Shown: positions 52,040-64,000 of the stretch, in pieces
How positions within the stretch are numbered: position 1 is the first letter of the stretch
How the letters are laid out: each line of letters begins with the position of its first letter
Program-made: the position numbers and the translations under genes
Assembly (NCBI GenBank): GCA_905250125.1
Contig: CAJNOL010000440.1
Coordinates: forward strand, 1 to 64,000
Source: Rotaria sordida
Lineage: Eukaryota; Rotifera; Eurotatoria; Philodinida; Philodinidae
Reading direction: 5' to 3'
Length of the DNA: 64,000 nucleotides
The notes under the pieces: model-generated
Told to the model about the DNA's origin: nothing
Seen by the model: the letters and a program-made list of their open reading frames with translations, nothing else
Databases searched by the model: none

Positions 52040-52425
52040 TTTCCAGGCCTTCTTTCTCGAAATATCGAAATTTCATTGAATTTTTCAACAAAAAGCTATA
52101 ATCACGTGAAAGATCGACTTTAAAATTTCCGTCAACAAAGTGCTTAATGATATTAGTTCATGTATACAAATTTTAGCTTTTCTAGTGTTTCCTTTCTACA
52201 GATATAAATATATGAACAAAATGTACTTTTACACAAGAGAGAATTGCGAAAAATTAATATCTTAAGATAGAAGATACTAGAAAAGTTACGACCTGCCTAA
52301 TGAACTGATCTCATTGAGAACTTTGTTCGCGCAAAGGTTGAAGTCAAAACCCGAAAGTCGATTTTTCATTGAAACACTCAGTAAAATTTCAATATCTCAA
52401 AAGCGAACACCTGAAAAATTTATTA
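52040..52425. mobile_element. Foldback element, about 385 bases or longer
   Basis: Near the centre, CTTTTCTAGTGTTTCCTTTC is mirrored by a right arm that in reverse complement reads CTTTTCTAGTATCTTCTATC. Moving outward, AACAAAGTGCTTAATGA pairs with AACAAAGTTCTCAATGA, GATCGACTTT with AATCGACTTT, and TTTTCCAGGCCTTC with TTTTTCAGGTGTTC. The identity declines outward, so the ends are approximate. Confidence 0.55.
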
Positions 52426-52876
52426 TTCATCAAATGAACATGATATCCAAATAGTATTTCTTCTTGTAAAAATCATTGTTGTACATATTGCATCAATGAG
52501 ATATGCATGTCTTGCACTTTTATCAAATATAAAAAACTTTGTTTGTCTAAAAACTATTTTTGACTTCAAGTCTGAATCTCGAAAAATTCACCCATATCGG
52601 GCACCGCTATGAATATACTTGCAAGAATAACATAAACGATATTTGTTAATAATGAATTACAAATATTTGAATGTATATTTATCAAGCATATCCAATCATA
52701 CCAAATATTAGAAAAATATTCGTTCGAAATGACTAAAAAAACCAAAGTACGATAACGAAAACAAAAAAAGATCTTTGTCCATCTATAAATCATTGAATAT
52801 TAGACAATAAAGAAGAATCACAATTATAACTAAACTCGATATGCTGAATTCTTTTTTTGAAATTATAAACAAATAA

Positions 52877-54988
52877 TTACATATCAATAATCTCGTATTT
52901 AAGTTCTTTCAAACAAATCTCATCAATCATAATATCATCAATTATTTTTAATTGTTCACTAATTGTATTTGCAGATTGTAAAGTAAATTTTGCTGATAAT
53001 AAACCACATGCAATAGCTCGATCAATATTATTAAAATTTGTTTTTAATAATTGATTCATAACACCTGCAGCAAAACTATCACCAGCTCCAGTTACATTTT
53101 TAATATTTTGTTGTTCTTTATCTGTTATTAAAGCTTGATATTTTTTTAATTTTCCATTAATACATATTAATACACCATCAGAACCCATTGTTATACAAAT
53201 TAATTTTAAATTAGAATTTTTTTTAAATAAATTTTTTAAATTAAATTCTATTGATGATGATGATTCTGTAATTGCTTGAAATTCAAGACGATTACAAAAA
53301 AGTACATGAATATCTTTTAAATATGAATTTATTCGTCGAGCTTTATTTGGACCACCAGCTGAAATAAATACTAAATATTTTTTATATTTATTACCAATAT
53401 CTATTAAATATTTCATTGTTAATTGACTTAAATTTGCATCAAACATAATCCATTGACTATTAATTAATATTGAAAGATTTTTATCTAAAAATGATGGTGT
53501 TATTTGTCTTTCATATATATCCATATCACCAAAACCACAAATAAGTTCATTTGTTTTGGAATCAAGCAAGGAAATATAACTCGCTGTTGATTCACCTTCA
53601 ATTTCATGAATAAGAGTTGGAGTTGAATCATTTGTTGTTAATAAATTTGATGTACCCGAGACAGTAAGAAGTCGAATAGAATGATTTCTTAGTAGATGAA
53701 GAGCATGTGTAACATTATATGCCACTCCACCTAAATTTTGTCGTAAACGACAAGGAATAGTTGAACTGTTATGTGGTGTAAAATCAGCATTAAGTTGAAT
53801 ATGTAAATCAATATTTCGTGCTCCAATAATAACTTTATTTATTTGAATAATAAAATGTATAAATCTTTGTTTGATTTTTTTTTTTTTCTATTATAACAAC
53901 TTACTTAAAGAAGATGAATTTGATTTAATTGATGATAAAGCAACAGCAATTTGTGATGCAATACGAGCATTTTTATAGATTAATTTTTGATTTGTTTTTA
54001 TTGATTTATTACCCGTTTGACGACGAATTTCACTTAGAACAAATGGTGTTACTTTATTACCGGTTATTTTTTCTTTTGTAGCTCGTTCAAGTGATTCACG
54101 AATGATGGCTTCAATTTTTTCTCCACCACCTTCTTCTAATTCATCTTCTTTATCAATAGGAACAGCAAGTAATAAACCAGAATCAAGTTTTAAATCAATC
54201 ATACTACGAACAAGTCGTGCTGCTTCATCAATACTACGAATTGCTGCACATGAACGTGATCGATATTCATTTGTTCGTGTAAAAAAATTTGGAAATTCAT
54301 CTGTATCACCAAATGTATAAACTAAAACAAAAAAAAAAAAAGAATTAATCATATAAATAAATATTTTTTTTTTTCATTTAGAAAATTACTTACCTCCAAC
54401 ACCTTTTGTTTCAAGATATTCAAGTGTTTTCGGAATATCAAGAATTGATTTAACACCACTGGAAATAACACAAACAGGTGTACGTCCTAATTCATCTAAA
54501 TCTGATGATATATCACCAGTAATTATTGAATCTCGATGAACTCCACCAATACCACCAGTTGCAAATAATGGAATACCACAAATATGTGCAATAAGCATTG
54601 TTGCTGCAACTGTTGTACCAGCTGATGCTTGACGAGATATAAGATAAGGTAAATCACGACGTGAAGCTTTTTCAATATTATTCAATGTACCAAGTTGTTC
54701 TAATTCATTTTGTGTAAGTCCAACTTTAATTCGACCATTTAAAATAGCAATTGTTGCTGGTATTGAACCATATTCACGAATAATTTTTTCAATATGTAAA
54801 CATGTTTCAATATTTGATGGTCGAGGTAAACCATGTGTAAGAATAGCTGTTTCACATGCAACTATCGGACGATGTTCATTTAAAGCTAATTTTACTTCAG
54901 GATTAATATCAAATGTATGTGTACTGAAATAACGAATATGACGACAATGAAATGATGATAATAATAATAATCGATGAACATTTAACAT
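52877..54988 (-). CDS. Bifunctional pseudouridine-5'-phosphate glycosidase / PfkB-family kinase
   Basis: This enzyme probably degrades pseudouridine: the kinase half makes pseudouridine 5'-phosphate and the glycosidase half splits it into uracil and ribose 5-phosphate. Three exons (54988-54394, 54321-53905, 53832-52877) join in phase into 655 residues. The PsuG half (about 30-335) carries CETAILTHGLPRPSN, KASRRDLPYLISRQASAGTT, FATGGIGGVHRD and the catalytic Lys in SSGVKSILDIPKTLEYLETK. The PfkB/PsuK half (about 340-655) carries LGGVAYNVTHAL, SAGGPNKARR and the signature NVTGAGDSFAAG, including the base Asp. Bacteria usually encode the two as separate neighbouring genes, whereas eukaryotes often fuse them in this order. 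The chosen start gives MLNVHRLLLLSSFHCRHIR, a basic, hydroxylated, acid-free stretch typical of a mitochondrial presequence; a further upstream Met exists. Confidence 0.88.
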
Positions 54989-57900
54989 ATTGTTTAATTT
55001 CGTATTTTTATAACATGCACTCAAGTTTTTTTTTTTTGTCTTTCTTGACACTTGTTGAAATGAAAGATAAGATAGATAAAAGTTTGTCGAAAGCAAAAAA
55101 AAAACAAGACTTCACATTACATATTAATTCAGTATGATATTAGATAAATAAATGTGTTACTATCACTTTAGAATAGAGACAAACTATAGATAACTTTTTT
55201 AACTCAAGAAAATTTGTCAAATACATGTTTATTGTAAGATGATAGTATTCAATAAATTTTAATTGATGTGAAAGCGATAAATAGAGGAAAATAAATTGAA
55301 GTATATTAACTGATGAGCAAAATAAGAATGTAAGTGTATATTTATCTATTCTATATTTCTAATCTATGGAGCATATCAATGACTAGAAATCATTTAATTA
55401 TCATTATAAATTATATGGATTATAAGTTAGATTAAAGTTCTTTGAGAATATACAAATGTTTTTAAAAGTTTGATGTTTGACATCATTGATTGAAAATGTA
55501 ATATTTTCTCATTGAAAATGTTTATAAGAAAATTTAATTTATTTCATTATTATCATTTTAGATAATGATTAACTATACTAACATATCATTTATATGCATT
55601 TAATGATATTATCTATAAAGAGATGATCTTCTATGTAGTCGACTATATTGAAATGTGATTTTCATCTTTATTAGCCTTCTATAAATTCATATTTCGATCT
55701 TTCACTAAGTCGATTGATTTGAATAAAAGAAGCATTAGATCGATGCTAGTCTTAGCAACTGAGTATCATTTAAGTATTAAAATCAACATTAAATACATCC
55801 TATCAATTTTAACCCTTTCACAGCGGAAAATGTATTTAACTACGTCTTGAGTTTTTGTGCAGATTTCAACTTGTACGATCATCTATCTTCACTAGACCAT
55901 AACAGTATTCTCTCTTTCTCTTAAGTTATTTGTATCACAGAGAATCGTCGTGTGGTACCTTTATGCATGTATATCAAACAAAAATAAGGAATTTTGGATC
56001 CGAAAGTACTCGAGAATTTATGGAAGCGCATACCCAAAGTCTTTAAGAACAATATAGAGCCCAGTACAGTTCCGTAAAATTCCATGGGATTCCAGAACCA
56101 TTATTGTTCGATGAATCTGTTGCTATTATTGAAACTCGAATGTCATAGATGGAATCGGTTTGAGTTGGCCAGATCGAATCGACCGATGACTAGTATCGAT
56201 TCCACCCGTCTAATGTTACAAATCATCAGATATTAGATTTTATGAGATCTATATTATGATATAGTATTTCAAAGTTTTTCATAAAACCACCTGCAGGATT
56301 CTATAAGATTTTGCACCATTCCACTTGAATTTGCAATTCCAGAATCTCATGAAATTCGATGATTCTTCACGAAATCCGCTGTTTCTGTTGGCGTATATGT
56401 CATATTACGAGCTTTTATGAAACATAAATCACAATTTTTGCATCTCGTAAAAAAATTTCATCGCCATTGGGTTAATATTGCTCTTTTTTTCTATTATGAG
56501 CCCTCTGTTTGACAAATATATAAAAATTTATCGATCAAAAAACATGTTAATTTTCAATTACTTTTTTTTACATGGTAAAATCATTTATTTCAAACTTTTT
56601 TTCCAATTAATAATTTTGAATAATACAATTAGAATTATGTTTAATATCAACTTGACTATCAATACGAGATGAAAGAATTTCATAATTCGATTTTCGAAGA
56701 ACATAAAAATCGATATAATCTTCAACAAAACTCCAACTAATATCATCAACTGTTACATATCAATTATGAATTTTACCATCTAAACAAAAAAAAAACCTAT
56801 CGAAAAAAGGTTCTCAGGATAGTAAATTTACTTATTTGGCAGTAGAATACCATTCAATTCACGAACAAAAACTTTACTTTCATATGGTATATCATTTGTC
56901 GCTATGAATCACAAGAAAATAAATAACTATTTAAATAAAAAAAAAAAAGAAATTTAATGACTTATCAATACTTACGTATAGTTGAAGTGCATCAGTACGA
57001 AGACGCCCACTACATTCCGTTTGTAATGATTTCCAATAAGTTCTTGAAATTTTCGCAAGAGTACCACTGCTACAACTTATCAAATCATGATCTGAACTAA
57101 CTGGATAATCTAAATAGAAAAAAACCACCAATAATTGGTTAATGTTGACGTTAAATGCATTCATTAATCTTCTTCGAAAGCAACCTAGTAATATGTAAAT
57201 CGTACATTTTTAACCGATACACAACAATCAAGGACAGTAGACATCAAACATATTAATGTTAATGAGTGCATTTTATCAAATTAATGTTTTTTATTCTTAT
57301 CAAAAATTAAAAACAACGGCCTGTAGTAACTGTTTAGTTTATTTATACACTATTTTGATAAGAAAATATAATATTTCTAGTATTTATTCTAGTATTAACG
57401 TTTAATACCTTTCAAATAATGATAGGCAATAAAAATTTAATCATCTTTATAAATATTTGATTCTTTCAAAAACATGCCAAAAATATATATATCTATATAT
57501 GACTACAAAAATATTGGTTAATCATAGTCACAAGAGTTTTCGTTCATTGAAAAATAAGATGTTTCCATGAAAATATCTTTTTCATATAGAAGTGTTCTAT
57601 AAGTTTTGTCATTATTTATTTTTGTATCTTTGTAATATTCAAATATGAAGAAACAAGGATAATATATATTTACAGAGTAATATCCAAGTTGTCGTCCAAA
57701 CGAAAATACTACATTTGTCTCTTAGTTTTTTTTATACGCTTATGACTTAAATACGTAAAAGTAAAAAAAATTAAATTGATAACATTTTTTAAATATGTGT
57801 ACCAATATAGAAGTTTTTTATGAATGAAAGATTAGTAGTTATTTTTCAAAAATATATTTCAATGTTTTTTCATCTTTAGATATTGTAAATGATACAAAAA

Positions 57901-58903
57901 AGGAACGAAATTTATGAGTATATTTTATGTATACATTTTAAAATTTGACCTGAATCGAACTAGATCAAATTAACATAATCGACATATAATATTTATGTGT
58001 TCGATTTTGTTTTTTTTGATTCGACTTTCATCCATAGTTCGACATTCACTAATCGAAAATGTGGCGTTTTTGTTGACCTGATCGTATTTTTGAGTGTAAA
58101 GGAGTGACTTATGAAAAAAGAAAATAGTAACTAATATAAGAGAGAAAAGACTACTTAGGATCATTTGTACTAAATCAAGGTAAGGTCAGACAAAATCATC
58201 GATCGATTTCTTGAATGAATAAGGTGTGATTATAAACAACCACAAAAGAAAGAGAAAAAAATACGTCCAGCGAAATTGTCTACGTTAAAATAAACAAGGC
58301 AACGACGCATTACCTACCTACATCAAAATCACTCGTTTTCATCTAAAATATTATTTAATATATTGTCGGATGCTTTACACCCTAAAACATATTTAACTGT
58401 AGTACAAAGAAAAAAACGATTTATGATGTTTTGTTAACAAACAAAAATCAACTAAATGTAGACAAAAAGAATTAATATAAAATTGCCTTGAATTCTCAAA
58501 GAACAATCGATGAATAATTTTCCTTTTCTTCTTCTGTCGTTATCATCAATAATTTCTATCTTTCGTCGAACACATATCCATCAATATTGATGATTATGTC
58601 GTGATCAAACTAGTTTGAGTATATCATGTAACTGTCAAAAAAGAAACTTGATATGAAGGTAAAATGAACATCATAAAACGTTGTCCTTTATTTGATCTTG
58701 TACATAATATATTATTATAAACAAAGATTTATTTCGAAAATATATTCATTTAATCATACAAAACTAGAATACATGATTATTAATACTCAAAAAAAAAAAA
58801 ACAACACACACAATTTATTTTCAATAAATAGTAAAATATTATTTTACATAATTGGATATTAAAATATATAACAAATAATTTTCTCTTTAATCGATATTTT
58901 AGT
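54989..58903. other. Intergenic region with a decayed gene fragment
   Basis: Mostly AT-rich sequence without features. A GC-richer block at about 55980-56400 has repeated GGAATC/GATTCC motifs and may be an old repeat. A broken minus-strand coding fragment lies at 56650-57115. Confidence 0.45.
56650..57115 (-). pseudogene. Decayed gene fragment of unknown family
   Basis: Three minus-strand segments look coding and are separated by intron-like gaps with GT and AG ends: DYPVSSDHDLISCSSGTLAK continuing to RTDALQLYV, then TNDIPYESKVFVRELNGILL, then YVTVDDISWSFVEDYIDFYV. The last segment has an in-frame stop just before it. I recognise no domain. It may be a gene remnant or a poorly modelled gene. 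Confidence 0.3.
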
Positions 58904-60203
<1,300 letters not shown>

Positions 60204-63200
60204 AATAATCAATAATCTGTATTATATTAATTGTTGAATATTTCAATATTATGCATATCAAGTCCTAGTTAAGTAAACAAGCAAATGTCGTTCGATTTAC
60301 GAGTGGTTATATAAAATGAAAAAGAAAGACAAAAATTCGTATATATACCTTTGTCTGTATAATGAGAATGTCAATGAAAATGGATTTAAACGCTTTGTTA
60401 GAGAATACAAAACAAGATTGGCCAACGAAGCGTTATAGTTATCTATCATTTTTCATAATACAATCCTTATCTATATTTGATATAATTACGTTGACGTTGA
60501 TGTTTTTTCAACTTGTGTACACCTTGATGAACAGAAGAAAAAAAATGCGTTTCTTATGATTAATAGTCAGACATACTTTTTTATGTTCTGTTCATACGCA
60601 TCGAAATATGTGTGTGTTTTTTTTTTGCTTTTTTTTTTTTTTATTCATTTTCACCTTGGTGTCTGTCATTAAATGGTAACATTAGCAAGGCTATGAGGAC
60701 GCTTTACTCGATCCATATATCATCATAAATCAACCATTTATAATAGTAATTTTGATGCTTTATAAATATTTGCAAAAAAAAAAAATACAAAACGCAAGTG
60801 CTTAATGACCTGCTATAGAAGCTCTTCGACTTTAAATGAAACTTTTACACGTAATAGATGATTTTTCTTGAAGAAACGATGTACCGAACCTTATATAAGA
60901 CCGTCTCTCTGTTAATTAATTAACTTCTCTCAAAAATTTGAACTTTAATTAATATATTGTCTTTAAAATAGATCTTATTCTCAGAGATTTTTGAACTTAA
61001 AAATCTAGAAAGACTAAGATTAATATGTTTTCTATGCTTTTGAAACGCTTCCAACAACTCTATTCCCAAATTCTCAAAATCTCTGTTTTTTAAACTATTT
61101 CAATTAAAAATTATGAACATAAACAAAACACAATAGGCGATCATGAGTCTTGTATTATGTTAAGGAGTTTACTTTCATGATGGCCGCGAAAAAAGATCCT
61201 TCTGCTTGTGTTTGTTTTATGCTTCTCAATTAAAGATGTAGAATTAAAAAAAACCTACTTCAAAAAAAATGAATACAATTGGATGTATTTCATAAAAACC
61301 TATTTTGTAATAGTAAGACGAATTTTTTTTTCGATGATCAACTGAAAATGAAAAGATTTGAATAAGAATTAACCCACCAATTAATTTCAATAATTATTTT
61401 TGTTCACATATGAAATGAGCTAGTTAACAAAAAAACCTCAAAGATAATTACGCTACATGTATTCAGAAGTCACTATAACCCGTTCGTGTATATTTACGTA
61501 AGACTGAATGTTCTTTTTTCAATCCAATCAAGTGTATTTACATCGATACTATTGTGCATATATATTGTCGATTGAAAGTTAATCACTAATAATATTCATC
61601 AGAATAAATCAAACAATATATAGATGAATAAGATAATATGCAAAGAGCAGTCAACAATAATAAGAATGTTTGATCAAACGTAAAAAGTGACAGAATATGT
61701 ACAAAGGTATGCAATTGTAAAATAAATATAGAGCAAAACAACATTTATATTAGATAGATTACTCAAACTTTGTGCATTCAAAAAAACAATTTATCTTGTA
61801 TACAAAAATAATCATGGAATATTTTGTGATTTATTAACATAACCTTACAAAATCTTTTCGATGATTAAAATATTCAATTACGAAAGTTCAAAGAGTTTAT
61901 TATTAATAATTCATGAAAAATAAATTCAATATATTCTAGCAATGTAATAAAAACAATTGTTATTGATTGATAAATTTTGAAAATTTTAAAATCATCATTT
62001 TAATATTTTTATTTCTAGAACATATTCAATTTTAAAAAGATTATAATTCAAATAAAATATATTGTTAATTTTAAATAATTTTCAAATGAATACTTTCTTG
62101 AAATTGTCGGATAAAGAAATACGACATTATTTCGTTATTTAATCTATCGATATGGCTGAATCGTATTCCATTTGTACAATTGAAACGAAAAAAAAAAGAA
62201 AGCTATTAGTGGAAGTCTTGTGAGATTAAAATGTAAAACACGATGTAGCTGTTCTTGCTAATTACAAGGAGACTGTTTTATTGTATCCATTTGAGGACAT
62301 ATTTCTTCATCATCACTTTAAGTATTTAACGCCCCTTCCTCGGTCAAAAATCTATTTTTATCCCAGAACAATTGATCTTGTTGAAAATTTCAGAAAATAT
62401 GTGTGCGAGCCTAGAAAGCTTAAAGTAAAAATTTTAGCTCAAAATATTGAGTTCTTCAAGAATTATTCCTATGTCAAGAGCTAAAAAAGCAGATGTTCGT
62501 GTGTCCTAGGTTTCTCTTCCATATTTAATCATACAAATTTCGAGTGGGCATCAAAATGTAGTCAACACTTGCTGCTACAATTTAACAGAGTCCAATTTTT
62601 TAAAATTCTTTTTTGTTAATTTTTCGTGTCAGCTTTTGTCAAAAAAGAAAAAATCTAGCTCTGTTAGGTTGTCAAGCATAATTTTTTCTTCAATTTAAAA
62701 CCTTTCTGAGCTTTCTAGCATGTAAAATGACTGAGAAATCTGTGATGTACGGACAAAAAAAACTCGTTTTGAGCAAAACGCCACGTGAAGTTAAACTTTT
62801 GAAATTCAGATTTTTTCCTCTGTAGAATGATTCATCAGAGACTATATGAAGGGGATGCATAAAGTGCACGTGTTAGAGCATGCGCTGTATATTTCTCCAA
62901 GTCAAAAGCCTATAGACAATGTCTCAGGAGTTCAAAAACTGAAATTTACCAAACATTTCCTGCTTTTAAATTTTTCACAAAATCGTGAACGAACCTACTA
63001 GAAAACCTCTTAAAACCATTATAAAAACTTAGAATAATAGTGATTCCGAAAGTAGAAAATGTTAGCTGTCCGACTATGTAGAAAGCTCAAAAGTCGACAT
63101 TTTTGACAGAGGGCGTCTTAATCCTTCAAAAATGCAGTAAGGATGTAGTTTATATATTATAACGAGACGTTATTCATATACGGTCTATGATTAGCCATTT

Positions 63201-64000
63201 GTAGGGTGTTTGTCATGCCTATGGTGATTCATCACTAAGATGTCTGTTGCATATGTGCGGGGGTTGAAGAAGGGTGGGTTTGACTTTCTACCTCTACACT
63301 TCAACATTCTGTTTAGACCGCATTTCATAAAAAATTATACATGTATTTTCATGATATTTAGCCAAAATATTTTGTTATTTTTAATAGATTAGAGCAAATT
63401 GTCATTCGCTCGATCCAGATTGGTTAGATATATTGAATGATATCTATGTTTAAACGTCAAAATATAATCAATAAAAATGTTATGTCCAATACATTAACGA
63501 AAAATGATTATTTACGAAGCAGAGTATATTTTCTATAGCTGTTTTTTTCTTATTCAGCAATAGTTCGTTCTGAAAAGTATACTATTAGATCGATCTACCA
63601 ATGACAAACAGAATGGTGTATAATAAGTTCATAATGAACTTTCATTTGATTGAAATCTTCGACATTTCATATGACAGGATATTTCATATATGTCCAGCTA
63701 TTATCTCAGCTCTCGAACTTGACAATGAACTGATTTTTTGTACGACAAATAGGAAACGAAGAGAGAAAAAAGGTATAAATTTCACATAAAACAGTCAATC
63801 TAATTAAGAAATATTTCAAGTCACAAAAACTTGTTCCTACCGGTTATTTTCATTTGAAAATCGTTTCAAGTTTAACCAACATATTTCTGTCAAGAAAAAA
63901 AATCATATTTTGAGATGATAGAAGAAAAAAAAGACAAAGTATCTCTCAAGTCGATATTTTGCATGTATCTATTAAATGTAGTTTTCTTTTTCTTTTTTTT
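60204..64000. other. Non-coding end of the window
   Basis: This is the upstream side of the KLF gene. A TATA-like stretch near 60310-60350 could be promoter sequence. Small open frames (60362-60559, 62281-62484, 63601-63789) have no recognisable features. A possible element with short inverted ends lies at 62325-63120. Confidence 0.45.
62325..63120. repeat. Possible 0.8 kb element with short imperfect inverted ends
   Basis: The left end TTTAACGCCCC then GGTCAAAAATC matches the right end in reverse complement, TAAGACGCCC then TGTCAAAAATG, with a 5-base length difference. The interior is GC-richer than the flanks and has no coding frame. The inverted match is short and could be chance. Confidence 0.3.

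Larger units (their letters stand above)
50273..52876. other. Intergenic region with two foldback elements
   Basis: Located between convergent genes (KLHL + and pseudouridine enzyme -). It holds foldback elements at 51325-51870 and 52040-52425. No coding exon is visible in the rest. Confidence 0.5.

Noticed and set aside
54102-54320. Plus-strand 72-residue frame inside the pseudouridine enzyme
   Set aside because: It lies opposite the glycosidase exon, which has clear motifs.
55980-56400. GGAATC/GATTCC-rich block as a foldback element
   Set aside because: Only about 25 bases per side pair convincingly, so the structure is not supported.
62281-62484. 67-residue frame near the left end of the possible element
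   Set aside because: No recognisable motif, ordinary composition for its surroundings, and overlap with repeat-like sequence.

Overview
The window is a stretch of very AT-rich invertebrate nuclear DNA with one 100-base N gap. Ten of the eleven protein genes are broken by short GT-AG introns, mostly 50-70 nt, and long homopolymer and microsatellite tracts fill the space between them. Gene content is animal: a tubulin deglutamylase, FKBP6, STRA6, Raw/OLRN-1, a KLHL protein, a KLF factor and an I-set Ig protein. Compact introns, very low GC, an intronless bacterial-like dehydrogenase and many small decayed DNA transposons fit a rotifer, probably a bdelloid. That placement is an inference and was not tested against any database.

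Layout. 0.95-7.6 kb (-): an AGBL2/CCP2-type carboxypeptidase of about twenty or more exons, head to head with an FKBP6-like co-chaperone (8.6-10.6 kb, +). 10.6-16.6 kb: a non-coding desert rich in simple repeats. 16.6-17.8 kb (+): a type I membrane protein with C-type-lectin-like and EGF-like domains. 19.4-24.6 kb (+): a three-exon STRA6-like multipass membrane protein whose introns carry a foldback element and repeat copies. 24.6-34 kb: transposon debris (Tigger-like, hAT-like and mariner fossils), one intronless short-chain dehydrogenase (-), and a minisatellite with the N gap. 34.1-35.9 kb (+): a B-box coiled-coil protein. 39.2-41.7 kb (+): a disordered protein ending in two Ig domains. 44.4-47.4 kb (+): a Raw/OLRN-1 homologue with two deoxyribosyltransferase-like domains. 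47.8-50.3 kb (+): a BTB-BACK-Kelch protein. 50.3-52.9 kb: two foldback elements. 52.9-55.0 kb (-): a fused pseudouridine glycosidase/kinase. 58.9-60.2 kb (-): a Kruppel-like factor. The rest holds repeats and one decayed gene fragment.

The genes do not form an operon or one pathway. The strongest unexplained structure is mobile: at least six long imperfect palindromes (foldback elements), one 1.2 kb element with terminal inverted repeats and clustered CAAGAT motifs, and a GC-rich repeat family whose copies lie just upstream of STRA6, inside its second intron (inverted), and in a Raw intron. Exon boundaries were derived by eye from GT-AG signals and reading-frame continuity, so they are models.
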